Positions 15,375-22,516 of a stretch of 26,739 nucleotides of DNA are shown piece by piece. Both the position numbers and the translations under genes were made by a program. Below the pieces are notes generated by a model that saw only the letters and a list, made by a program, of their open reading frames with translations, was not told where the DNA came from and made no database searches. The DNA is from a virus. The stretch is taken from positions 1 through 26,739 of IMG/VR virus record IMGVR_UViG_3300021960_000425, one strand, 5' to 3'. Every line of letters starts with the position of its first letter. The first letter of the stretch is position 1.

Positions 15375-16000
15375 TAGAATGGTAGGTCGTCATCATTTAT
15401 TTGTACCGACTCTTGAGCAACTGGTTCATTAGGTTTACTTGCTTGTGGTATCGCTTTAGGATTTTCACAAGCTTCTACCCAAGCTTCAACTCGTTTAAAG
15501 TTGTTTACAAACTCGTCAGTAGTCCATACCATATCATTAGCAATATACAATTTAACTACATTGTTAAAAATCATACCCATTCTTGCACCATTGGTGTAAG
15601 TGGTATTCGTAGTTTCTACTGCTTGTTTTACTGCTTTGTCTGCTTGTAGTTTTTGGTCAAACTCATTGATGCTTTTCTTTACATTCTCAAATACTGGATT
15701 AGCAGATTCTTTACTAACTGGTTCTGCTTTCCAATAGTTTCTAAGCTGTCCTTCATCAGTAGTGAATTGTTCCCAACTTAATAAGAAATCACTTCCTTGA
15801 GGTATTGCATCTAACTTTCTTTTTAAAGCATCAGTAGCATCTAAGGTGCTGATTGTGCCATCTTGGATCACTTCGTATTTAAAGGTATTAAACTTCTTAC
15901 CTTGCCATTCTTTTTCTTCGTAGACACCTGCCGAGTTTAAAGTCAATCTCAACTGACCACCTACATTTGCTTTTAGGTCTTTTAAATTTACAAAAGCCAT
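15374..16000 (-). CDS. ssb: Single-stranded DNA-binding protein
   Basis: A 208-aa protein whose last residues NDDDLPF form the acidic tip that SSB proteins use to dock replication and repair partners. The first 110 residues are beta-rich (GGQLRLTLNSAGVYEEKEW, KYEVIQDG, FLLSWEQF, LRNYWKAEP), consistent with an OB fold. A helical part and a flexible proline/glutamine linker (PQASKPNEPVAQESVQ) precede the tip. It protects single-stranded DNA during replication and recombination. The start has an AAGGAGAAATAAT site. The fold is inferred, the tip is seen directly. Confidence 0.82.
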   Translation of the reverse strand: MAFVNLKDLKANVGGQLRLTLNSAGVYEEKEWQGKKFNTFKYEVIQDGTISTLDATDALKRKLDAIPQGSDFLLSWEQFTTDEGQLRNYWKAEPVSKESANPVFENVKKSINEFDQKLQADKAVKQAVETTNTTYTNGARMGMIFNNVVKLYIANDMVWTTDEFVNNFKRVEAWVEACENPKAIPQASKPNEPVAQESVQINDDDLPF

Positions 16001-16011
16001 ATTATTTCTCC

Positions 16012-16242
16012 TTATTCTATTTCATCAACAGCTGTACTCATAGAAGGATTTAATCTCACTTCTTCTGATGGCTTACTAGCCAATACTTCTGTATCTTTGT
16101 TTTTCTTAATTTCTGCATCTTTACGAATTTGTCGTAGTTCATGCCTTAACTTGTTTTCATCATCATTGTCAATTCGATTTCTTTCCATTACTTCAATTAA
16201 CAATTCTAATTCTTTAAAATTAAATTTAATTACTGTATCCAT
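16012..16242 (-). CDS. Hypothetical 76-aa early protein
   Basis: A charged protein: a helical N-terminal part (KFNFKELELLIEVMERNR), a basic coiled segment (ENKLRHELRQIRKDAEIKKNKD) and a disordered acidic tail (STAVDEIE). It has no recognisable domain. The ATG at 16242 has a GGTGG site encoded inside the upstream 28-aa frame, so the two are coupled. It lies just upstream of the SSB gene and may work with it. Confidence 0.6.
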   Translation of the reverse strand: MDTVIKFNFKELELLIEVMERNRIDNDDENKLRHELRQIRKDAEIKKNKDTEVLASKPSEEVRLNPSMSTAVDEIE

Positions 16243-16316
16243 TCTTGTACCACCTTTTTAAACATTTCCCAAAAAAATATTATGAATATTGTGTATGCGA
16301 TTATTTCTACTATCAT
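16230..16316 (-). CDS. 28-aa membrane-type peptide
   Basis: Strong AAAAGGAGAAAAAAATG start. Residues 2-16 (IVEIIAYTIFIIFFW) are hydrophobic and the end is basic/polar (EMFKKVVQEWIQ). It overlaps the end of the zinc-ribbon gene by 59 nt in another frame and the next start by 13 nt. Such deep overlap lowers confidence, but the ribosome site is better than that of many longer genes here. Confidence 0.5.
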   Translation of the reverse strand: MIVEIIAYTIFIIFFWEMFKKVVQEWIQ

Positions 16317-16482
16317 TTTTTTCTCCTTTTTTTGAATCTACTAATTCTTCACAAAGAAAACAATCTTGAACATGAATAGCAGGGGAATCTCCAAACTCTT
16401 GATTGCCACATCTATCACAAATGATTTCAGGTTCATAGATCTGATTGCTGTTTTCTTTTTGTATGTATTTTAAGTAAGTCAA
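16258..16482 (-). CDS. Zinc-ribbon protein, first gene of the early operon
   Basis: A 74-aa protein with CDRCG (C22, C25) and CFLCE (C41, C44), a clear four-cysteine zinc site 19 residues apart. The N-terminus is helical and basic (TYLKYIQKENSN), the C-terminal 25 residues are low-complexity (KKGEKNDSRNNRIHNIHN). It starts with TTG after AAAGGAGAATAAA, and lies directly downstream of a consensus-like sigma70 promoter, so it is probably the first phage protein made from this operon. Early zinc ribbons often act on transcription, but that is inference. Confidence 0.7.
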   Translation of the reverse strand: MTYLKYIQKENSNQIYEPEIICDRCGNQEFGDSPAIHVQDCFLCEELVDSKKGEKNDSRNNRIHNIHNIFLGNV

Positions 16483-16512
16483 TTTATTCTCCTTTATCTA
16501 ACTAACTCTACA

Positions 16513-16541
16513 AGAATATTGATTAATATTGAACTTGTCAA
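16513..16541 (-). promoter_or_regulatory. Early leftward sigma70 promoter
   Basis: TTGACA (16541-16536), a 17-nt spacer and TATTCT (16518-16513) on the minus strand, followed by about 30 nt to the ribosome site of the zinc-ribbon gene at 16482. The -35 is perfect and the spacing ideal, so host RNA polymerase should read the early genes immediately. Confidence 0.85.
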
Positions 16542-16632
16542 TGTTTATTTTCAACCTTCTTTTTCCAATTCTTTTAATTCTTCCTATTCTTTAGCTTTAT
16601 ATTAATCTTTGTCTTTTTCTTTTTCTTGTAGG

Positions 16633-16655
16633 GTAGGGGGTACAGTAGGGGGTAC
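16633..16655 (+). repeat. G-rich direct repeats beside the DnaA boxes
   Basis: GTAGGGGGTAC occurs twice (16633-16643 and 16645-16655), period 12 nt, ending in the palindrome GGGTACCC (16650-16657). They could be iterons for an initiator protein. On the other strand they encode a VPPT-VPPT repeat, so they may instead, or also, be a coding repeat of the fossil initiator. Confidence 0.7.
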
Positions 16656-16660
16656 CCTGT

Positions 16661-16681
16661 TTATCCACAATTTTATCCACA
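16661..16681 (+). other. Putative replication origin: two perfect DnaA boxes
   Basis: TTATCCACA occurs twice in the same orientation (16661-16669 and 16673-16681), 12 nt apart. It matches the strong bacterial DnaA box at all nine positions. G-rich repeats lie on one side and a very AT-rich stretch (CCTTAAAAAAATAATTACG, 16688-16706) on the other, a classic box-plus-melting-region layout, all between two divergent promoters. The phage has an initiator domain protein and SSB but no visible helicase or polymerase, so recruitment of host DnaA/DnaB is likely. Confidence 0.65.
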
Positions 16682-16713
16682 AAACACCCTTAAAAAAATA
16701 ATTACGAATATTA

Positions 16714-16742
16714 TTGACATTGGCCATTTTATTCCATATTCT
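16714..16742 (+). promoter_or_regulatory. Rightward sigma70 promoter
   Basis: TTGACA (16714-16719), 17-nt spacer, TATTCT (16737-16742), the same hexamers and spacing as the leftward promoter. It should drive the single plus-strand gene at 16775. Transcription would start near 16749, about 12 nt before the AAAAGGAGAATAAA ribosome site. Confidence 0.85.
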
Positions 16743-16774
16743 TATATATGTTAGTTAAACAAAAGGAGAATAAA

Positions 16775-17056
16775 ATGAATATTGATTTGAAAAATATTAA
16801 AGTATATGATGAATTAAGTGAAGAAACATTATGTTTTACTGCTACATTATATATTGATGGTGTTAATAGAGGTGAAGTTTCTAATCGTGGTCAAGGTGGT
16901 TGTAATGACTTTGATGATATTAATTGGAAAGAAGAAGAAAAAATTGATACATGGTGTAAAAATAACTTGCCTAAATATGAATGGAATGGATTAAAATGTG
17001 AAACAAGTTTTGAAGTACATTTAGCAGATATTTTATTTTCTAAATTACAATCTTAA
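16775..17056 (+). CDS. Hypothetical 93-aa protein, the only plus-strand gene
   Basis: A small acidic protein. The segment CFTATLYIDGVNRGEVSNRGQGGCND (about 20-45) resembles a short beta hairpin with a glycine-rich turn found in a family of small phage and bacterial hypothetical proteins; the C-terminal part (YEWNGLKCETSFEVHLADILFSKL) is mixed. There are four cysteines and no clear metal site. The frame extends to an ATG at 16748, but the ATG at 16775 follows a perfect AAAAGGAGAATAAA site and lies just after the predicted transcription start. It has its own promoter and terminator, so it is an independent, probably immediate-early unit. Function unknown. Confidence 0.85.
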   Translation: MNIDLKNIKVYDELSEETLCFTATLYIDGVNRGEVSNRGQGGCNDFDDINWKEEEKIDTWCKNNLPKYEWNGLKCETSFEVHLADILFSKLQS

Positions 17057-17089
17057 TAAATAATAATTGTTTTACCTCTACCTACAAAG

Positions 17090-17113
17090 AAGCCCCAGTT
17101 AAGGGGCTTTTTT
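17090..17113 (+). terminator. Intrinsic terminator, probably bidirectional
   Basis: AAGCCCC (17090-17096), loop AGTTAA, GGGGCTT (17103-17109), then T to 17113. It ends the plus-strand gene. On the minus strand the stem is followed by CTTTG, a weaker T-rich tail, so it may also stop the tail operon that converges from the right. Confidence 0.9.
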
Positions 17114-17157
17114 GTTTATGGGGTGATTATATACCTTTCAGTATAAAAGTCTTATAT

Positions 17158-17925
17158 TTACTGGATTTGTTGCCTTAAAACTAATTGTGTGCTAAATCTT
17201 CCATCTGCTATTTCAGTCATAACCATTGGTTTATCCAATCTAACAAAATGATGATTAGTTCCATCATACCAAACAAATTTCTTAGCTTCACCTTTGATTG
17301 CATCTTGCATAGTAATTAAATCAGATTTAAATGTGCTTGATATATTTTGAAATGATATGGTAAATACTTCTTGTCCTGGATTTACATTAATGGCATACTC
17401 TACACCACCTAATGATCTTTGGACTTCATTCTCATAATTAATAGATGATTGAACATTTACATCAGGTTCTATTTCAAAGTTTAGTTTTTTACCAATAAGG
17501 ATTTCAGATACATTAGCAATAGTTCCTGTGAATTGTGCATACCATTCGTCATCTGTTGTTTCAGTAAATGTATCCACTTGCCACCCTGCAGAAGCTGCTG
17601 TTGGTATTTCACCTAAATCGGTTATGCTACCACTTGTTCCTTTTAATATTCTTATAACAGGACTACTTCCTGTTGATGCTCCTGTAAAATAAACTGCTGC
17701 TGCATTTGCTGTTCCATCTCCACCTAAAGCATATTTAATAGCTTCATCTGTATTTACACCAGTAATAATTGTGCCAATATTTTGGTCTGATGCTCTTTCG
17801 TGATTAATAAGTGTATTAGAAGCCGAAAAAGTTTTTGTTGGTGTTGTGCCACTTATACTTCCTTCACTTAATGTGTTATCACTTCTATATTGATTGATTG
17901 AATCATAAATAAAATATGATGCCAT
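17158..17925 (-). CDS. Tail-tip associated structural protein
   Basis: A 255-aa protein and the last gene of the tail operon. The N-terminal half is T/S/G/A-rich (NTLSEGSISGTTPTKTFSAS, GDGTANAAAVYFTGASTGSS) and probably beta-structured. The C-terminal half (QEVFTISFQNISSTFKSDLITMQDAIKGEAKKFVWYDG, then HHFVRLDKPMVMTEIADGRFSTQLVLRQQI) looks like a compact tail-tip module. It follows the large hub-like gene by 2 nt. Distal tail protein or adhesion accessory are both possible; the specific role is inferred from position. Confidence 0.6.
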   Translation of the reverse strand: MASYFIYDSINQYRSDNTLSEGSISGTTPTKTFSASNTLINHERASDQNIGTIITGVNTDEAIKYALGGDGTANAAAVYFTGASTGSSPVIRILKGTSGSITDLGEIPTAASAGWQVDTFTETTDDEWYAQFTGTIANVSEILIGKKLNFEIEPDVNVQSSINYENEVQRSLGGVEYAINVNPGQEVFTISFQNISSTFKSDLITMQDAIKGEAKKFVWYDGTNHHFVRLDKPMVMTEIADGRFSTQLVLRQQIQ

Positions 17926-17927
17926 TT

Positions 17928-20210
17928 CTAAACCTCTCTACATTGTACTGAAACTTTCCCTACTTGTCGTTTCAGATTTGTTATTATAAATTTTTTACCT
18001 GACCAAGCATCTTTAAATAATCTTGTAGGCATAGCAACAAAACTATCAAAGGTGTCTGATATTTCATTAAATGGACTTCCAAGTTCTTCAAAGGTAATCT
18101 CTCCAAAGTCTATGTAATCTCCAACTTGTAGCATTCCATATTTTTCAGGATTGACTAAAGTTGCATTTACTGTAGTTTTGTAATCCCCAAAAATACTTTC
18201 TCTAAAATTAATCCAACTGGAATTTCTTGATCCTACCACATCTGCTACTGCATCATATACTAAATCAAGATTGACTTCTTGTTTTTGAATATCTGCATCA
18301 CCAAAAATAGTTGTATGAGTAGATGCTGTAAAAGTATCTTGTTCTAAATATTCATTTTCAGCAGGGTGTTTTTTGTAATTAACAAGCAGTCTTGTTTCTA
18401 AGTCTTGTGCCGAAGTAATTCCAAGTTCATATCCTGAAATATCATTTTGAGATAAATCAACATTAGCAGTAACACTATCTTCAATAGTAAAGTATCGTAA
18501 TTTTGCTACTCCTGTTAATTCTTGTTGTGCTTGTGGACTAAACTCAAAAAAGAAACATCCTTCATATTGTAATTGTTCCATAATACTTTCTAAGGATTCT
18601 TTCTCATCTAATGCTAATCGTGTTTTCCAATGTGTTGATGTTGGACTGGTCAAAGTAGAATCTCTTAATTCTGCTACTGTTTTAAATCCTGAATTTTCAA
18701 TATCAGTATCACCAGTAAAATCAGTAATATTGATGATGCTATGTAGTAGTTCTCTATGGATTGCTACTGGATTATTTAAATCACCAATGGTAGTTGCAGT
18801 TGTATGTTCTGTGAAACTTGGTGTTGTAATATCTCTACCTAAATATACTTTTTCAATTCCTGCATTAAATTCTTGTGATGCAATCGGTTCGTTAGCCAAG
18901 TCGTTGGTTGCAGTAATAGTTACAAACACATTACTTAATACGACTTCAAAATTACTATAATCTACAGCTTCACCTTCTGCATTAAATCTAAAACTCAAAT
19001 ATAGTTCATCAGGCAAAGCATTGTTTTCTAATATTCCTGATATATCTGTTGATGTTGGTAAAGCTACATTGGTTCTATCGACTTTATCTCCACTCGATGA
19101 AGTTCCTATTAATTCTATATCTCCACTTGATGATCCAAAACTTCCACTTAGTGCATCTGCTAAATTAAAGAATGCACCATCTGTACCACTTGGACTACCA
19201 GTTATGGTTTGACTATAATTACCTGATATGCCTAATGTGATTGCAGTAATTTTACCTGTAACTTGTGGCATTTCTAATTTAAATACTACCCCTCTTGAAT
19301 CTCCACTAAATCCTAATGTATTAGCATAGGTAGCATTATCTCCTGTGTTACCATTATAGGCATTTTCAAGACTTCCTGAAGTTAAACTGACATCAGCACC
19401 TACAATAGTTGCAGTTACATCATCAGGCAACATTTTAAATTGTCTTGTCATTAATGTTGGTACTTTTAATACTTTAACACTATCTACTGTTGCTATGGTA
19501 GTATTGGTATTGACAAGTTCTACAAATCGTTTCATTCCTTTATCATAGAACTCTAATTTATCAGAACCACTTGTTCCTTCTGGGACTATATACATAAAGT
19601 CTTTACCATCATTTTTAAGGAAAGGACAAGCATAGACATCTTGACCATTGACAAATTCAGTATTAGCAGTATAGTCCCCATAAACCAAAGGGACTATCTT
19701 ATTATTGTATTGAGGATTGTCGGCATTTACACTTCTGCCTTGTGGGATAGACACATTCTGAAATGGTCTGTTAGAGATGACATTCAATACAATCGTATTA
19801 TTTCTATAACCAAAACTTGACACTTTACCACTAAAGATTTGCAAAGCATTATTTGCAGTATCATCTCCATCTATTTGAGATAATACATTCACATGACCAT
19901 TAATATATTCATTCCCTAATAATTCTAATAAGGTCGTTCCATCTAAATCTATATTGGCTATGTTTAGGGTAATATTACCAGTCTTGGTTGTGAACCCTTT
20001 TAAGTCTAACGAATAAGAGATACTTGGCTTGTTTAAAATAGCAGGATAATAGTTTATGCTATTATAAGTAGTAGCAGAAAAACTAAATGTTAAATCAGGA
20101 GTATTAGTTGTTAAAATACTCGAATTATTATTTTTAAATATCTGCACTAACCAATTTTCAGTCATGGTTGGTGATAGCTTTGATTCATAGTTTGAATTAA
20201 CAAAACTCAT
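17928..20210 (-). CDS. Large tail-tip / hub protein
   Basis: A 760-aa late structural protein. The N-terminal 170 residues are beta-rich (SISYSLDLKGFTTKTGNITLNIANI, NALQIFSGKVSSFGYRNNTIVLNVIS) and resemble the start of hub or baseplate proteins. The middle (about 270-430) is a glycine/serine-rich insertion, perhaps an Ig-like or lectin-like domain. The C-terminal part has SLESIMEQLQYEGCFFFEF, DLSQNDISGYELGI and VNPEKYGMLQVGDYIDFGEI, a pattern of gp27/tail-lysozyme-type hubs. It starts with AAGGAGATATAC before the ATG. It lies after the tape-measure region, where tip proteins are expected. The exact subunit is not certain. Confidence 0.7.
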   Translation of the reverse strand: MSFVNSNYESKLSPTMTENWLVQIFKNNNSSILTTNTPDLTFSFSATTYNSINYYPAILNKPSISYSLDLKGFTTKTGNITLNIANIDLDGTTLLELLGNEYINGHVNVLSQIDGDDTANNALQIFSGKVSSFGYRNNTIVLNVISNRPFQNVSIPQGRSVNADNPQYNNKIVPLVYGDYTANTEFVNGQDVYACPFLKNDGKDFMYIVPEGTSGSDKLEFYDKGMKRFVELVNTNTTIATVDSVKVLKVPTLMTRQFKMLPDDVTATIVGADVSLTSGSLENAYNGNTGDNATYANTLGFSGDSRGVVFKLEMPQVTGKITAITLGISGNYSQTITGSPSGTDGAFFNLADALSGSFGSSSGDIELIGTSSSGDKVDRTNVALPTSTDISGILENNALPDELYLSFRFNAEGEAVDYSNFEVVLSNVFVTITATNDLANEPIASQEFNAGIEKVYLGRDITTPSFTEHTTATTIGDLNNPVAIHRELLHSIINITDFTGDTDIENSGFKTVAELRDSTLTSPTSTHWKTRLALDEKESLESIMEQLQYEGCFFFEFSPQAQQELTGVAKLRYFTIEDSVTANVDLSQNDISGYELGITSAQDLETRLLVNYKKHPAENEYLEQDTFTASTHTTIFGDADIQKQEVNLDLVYDAVADVVGSRNSSWINFRESIFGDYKTTVNATLVNPEKYGMLQVGDYIDFGEITFEELGSPFNEISDTFDSFVAMPTRLFKDAWSGKKFIITNLKRQVGKVSVQCREV

Positions 20211-20220
20211 GTATATCTCC

Positions 20221-20601
20221 TTATTTTCTAATCTCTTGTCTGATTTTATTTAAGATTTCTTCTTCTCTAAATTTCATAGAGAGGTCTGCTTCAAATCGTT
20301 TGACCTCTACTCCATACTCAAAGATAATAATGGTAGGTACTACTTTAATGTCCCATTCTTTTTGTATGACTGCACCAATATCTTTATTGGCAATATCTAC
20401 ATATCCAGTATAGCATTTTTCTAATTTTTCTAATGGTATTTTGTTTGCCCAATTCCAAGAAGCATTCACTTCTATAACTGCACAAAATTCATTCTTCATT
20501 AATTGAATATCTTGAAAACTATCCAAAGATGCTGATTGTGAGTATAGCGACGAAGTAAATAATCCAAGCACCAATAGCCACATATTTATCAATTTTTTCA
20601 T
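20221..20601 (-). CDS. Exported thioredoxin-fold protein lacking the CxxC pair
   Basis: A 126-aa protein with a clear Sec signal peptide (MKKLINMWLLVLGLFTSSLYS, cleavage near 21-23) and then a thioredoxin-like domain: strand CAVIEVNASW (40-49), long helix, YVDIANKD (67-74), KVVPTIIIFEYG (86-97) with the cis-proline P89, and EVKRFEADLS. The active-site position that should read WCxxC is W49-N50-W51-A52-N53, so both cysteines are asparagine and disulfide chemistry is not expected. C40 and C63 lie elsewhere. It sits in the tail module next to a one-helix protein, so it may act in the periplasm as a chaperone, binding factor or superinfection barrier. Confidence 0.75.
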   Translation of the reverse strand: MKKLINMWLLVLGLFTSSLYSQSASLDSFQDIQLMKNEFCAVIEVNASWNWANKIPLEKLEKCYTGYVDIANKDIGAVIQKEWDIKVVPTIIIFEYGVEVKRFEADLSMKFREEEILNKIRQEIRK

Positions 20602-20611
20602 AATCCATATC

Positions 20612-20908
20612 CTAATTGTTATTCATGTTTAGTAGGGTTTCATTGATACTTCTTGTATCTTCTTTAATGTCATCTACTTTATCTTCTAATTTTTCTACTT
20701 TTTCTTCAGTATTTAAAATTGAATTTCTAATCATCTGATCCTTAAGATCATATTCTGTTCTACTGATTGGTGGTTCAGGTAATTCTTTTGCTTCTTGTAT
20801 ATCAGCTTGAAGATTAAACCATAATCCAACTACCATAAATATTGTTACACTAATACTGATAAGTGTTTCAATACTGAATGTTAATTTAGTTCCTTTGCCA
20901 ATTTCCAC
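20612..20908 (-). CDS. One-helix membrane protein with C-terminal coiled coil
   Basis: A 98-aa protein. Residues 11-34 (TFSIETLISISVTIFMVVGLWF) form one membrane helix, followed by a proline spacer (ELPEPPIS) and a long acidic coiled coil to the end (NTEEKVEKLEDKVDDIKEDTRS). The GTG start has an AAGGAGATATTAAA site. The layout resembles inner-membrane spanins or small accessory holins, and it is followed by the exported thioredoxin-fold gene, but no endolysin lies nearby, so a lysis role is only possible. Confidence 0.7.
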   Translation of the reverse strand: MEIGKGTKLTFSIETLISISVTIFMVVGLWFNLQADIQEAKELPEPPISRTEYDLKDQMIRNSILNTEEKVEKLEDKVDDIKEDTRSINETLLNMNNN

Positions 20909-20909
20909 T

Positions 20910-21029
20910 TTAATATCTCCTTAATTTTAGTTTTGGTTTTTTTAGTTTTTGTTTTATGCTTTTCTTTTTCATTCCAAATAATCTCTTTGGTATGTATGCA
21001 AAAGCAGTTGATTTTGTTACATTGCTCAT
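20910..21029 (-). CDS. 39-aa very basic peptide after the tape measure
   Basis: A microprotein with an ATGA overlap with the tape-measure stop. It begins MSNVTKSTAFAYIPKRLFG and ends in a string of lysines and arginines (MKKKSIKQKLKKPKLKLRRY). Its last codons (TTAAGGAGATATTAA) form the ribosome site of the next gene. It may bind nucleic acid or be a translated coupling spacer. No family recognised. Confidence 0.55.
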   Translation of the reverse strand: MSNVTKSTAFAYIPKRLFGMKKKSIKQKLKKPKLKLRRY

Positions 21030-22516
21030 AAGTTTAATTTTTCTGCTCTCCTAATAGCTGGTATAATATGGTCTACTACTGTTTCATCTACCAATGGGGC
21101 AGATATGTTTATTGTGATGTTATTTCCACTACTTGTAGGACTTGGTAATGGTGTTACATCAATTCGTTCCATACCACTTGCATTGTCTCCTACTACTACT
21201 CCATTTCCAATAGGTAAGGTAGTTCTGCCTTTTGTTACAAAACTACCACCTGTTGCAAAAGAGGAAAATAAAGAATCTGTTACTTTTCCAATCATTCCAC
21301 CTGCCCCTGCAGCTACTGCAAGATTAATAGGGAATGGTAATGCTTTCATAATGCTTGAAATCAATCCTGCTTGTGCTTCTACTACTTCTGCTTTTACTAC
21401 CGATATACCTGCTTCTTTAGCAGATTGTCCTTGTAAGATTGCAGATTGTAAGTTATTTTGTATTCTATCTTTATATGCTTCATCTTCTAATTTTTTCAAA
21501 AATTTAATATTCTTCGCTTCTTCTTCTGCATACTTATTACTCAATTCAATTAGATGGCTATAAGTTTCATCTGCTACATCTAAGTCAGGTAAAATATCAT
21601 CATCTTCATCAGTTAATAATGGTATATCAGGTCTTTCAGGTGTAGGTAGAGGTTGTAATGTTCTTTGTTGTCCACCTGTTAAAGGTAATGCTTTTTTCAA
21701 TTCTTCATTTCTTAAAATTAATCTTTCTGTTTTTTCAATTAATCTTGTGAAAAAATTAGCAGTAACTTCAACTTCATCTTGTAATGTTTTTCCGATAGTT
21801 CCTTGTAAATTTTCAAATGCTGATGATAAAGCTAATGTAGCATCAGTAGCATCTAATTCTTCATCTCCAAGTTGTGCTACCTTTTCTGCAGTAGATTGTA
21901 ATGCTGCTTGGACAAATGCTTGTTTTCTTTCATTTTCATCTAAATCTTTTACTGCTTTACCATTTGCTTCTGCAAACTTTTGATAAGCTAAATTTGTATC
22001 TAACACAATACCAAGATTGTCTAACATAAGTTTGGATTGACGACCGATACCAGTTGTTAAACTCTCAATACCAAATAAAGCATCTTGTCCTACTGCTTTA
22101 GCAAGTCTTTGTGCATTGTCTATCAAATCTGCAAAAGCATCATCATTTTCTACAATACCAAGCAACATAGCATTATTTGCTTGAATCATTAGATCAACAT
22201 CTGATACAGTTCCATCAGTAGCTTTTCTAAACTTTGCTAATGATTCATCATTAAAATTGACTGCTCTACCAAGATTTCTAAAACTTCGTTCAAGTGATAT
22301 GGTTTGTGAACCTAATCTTACAGCAGAAGCAGTAAAATTCGCTATTGCCTGGATACTAAATGCTGCAGCTATTGCACCACCCATCGCAGCAAAACTTTTC
22401 TTTAATCCATCATTTTGCTTCTTTATATCTTTTTGTTCTTTTTCTACTTGATTTAATGCTTTTACAGCTTTTCTAACTTCGGCTTGAACTAATAATCTTA
22501 TTTTTTTATCTGCCAT
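21026..22516 (-). CDS. Tail tape measure protein
   Basis: A 496-aa protein that sets tail length. By the usual rule of about 1.5 angstrom per residue the tail would be near 75 nm, short for a siphovirus. It has a coiled-coil start (KALNQVEKEQKDIKKQNDGLKK), a first hydrophobic stretch about 44-66 (AAMGGAIAAAFSIQAIANF), a long helical middle with TGIGRQSKLMLDNLGI, a proline-rich hinge (LPTPERPDIPLLTDEDDD), and a second hydrophobic stretch at about 391-412 (INLAVAAGAGGMIG). A conserved-looking tail end follows (FATGGSFVTKGRTTLPIGNG and ITINISAPLVDETVV). It follows the G/T chaperone genes as expected. Confidence 0.92.
   Translation of the reverse strand: MADKKIRLLVQAEVRKAVKALNQVEKEQKDIKKQNDGLKKSFAAMGGAIAAAFSIQAIANFTASAVRLGSQTISLERSFRNLGRAVNFNDESLAKFRKATDGTVSDVDLMIQANNAMLLGIVENDDAFADLIDNAQRLAKAVGQDALFGIESLTTGIGRQSKLMLDNLGIVLDTNLAYQKFAEANGKAVKDLDENERKQAFVQAALQSTAEKVAQLGDEELDATDATLALSSAFENLQGTIGKTLQDEVEVTANFFTRLIEKTERLILRNEELKKALPLTGGQQRTLQPLPTPERPDIPLLTDEDDDILPDLDVADETYSHLIELSNKYAEEEAKNIKFLKKLEDEAYKDRIQNNLQSAILQGQSAKEAGISVVKAEVVEAQAGLISSIMKALPFPINLAVAAGAGGMIGKVTDSLFSSFATGGSFVTKGRTTLPIGNGVVVGDNASGMERIDVTPLPSPTSSGNNITINISAPLVDETVVDHIIPAIRRAEKLNL

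Larger units (their letters stand above)
16602..16727 (-). pseudogene. Probable remnant of a replication-initiator linker
   Basis: A 41-codon minus-strand frame (ATG 16727, TAA 16602) reads RVPPTVPPTLQEKEKDKD at its end. TLQEKEKDKD-type charged runs after short proline/threonine repeats are characteristic of the linker between the two domains of phage replication initiators. Beyond the stop the same frame continues as YKAKE, stop, EELKELEKEG, stop, the same composition interrupted by stops, as in a decayed gene. The start context resembles the AAAAGGAGAATAAAATG motif with lost bases. The intact initiator gene of this phage (12511-12870) ends just before such a linker. Chance in A-rich DNA cannot be excluded. 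Confidence 0.45.

Noticed and set aside
16258-16340. A second frameshift site: TCA AAA AAA GGA near the end of the 74-aa zinc-ribbon gene
   Set aside because: The heptamer matches, but a -1 shift meets TGA after four codons, and the 28-aa frame lies in +1, so no useful fusion results.
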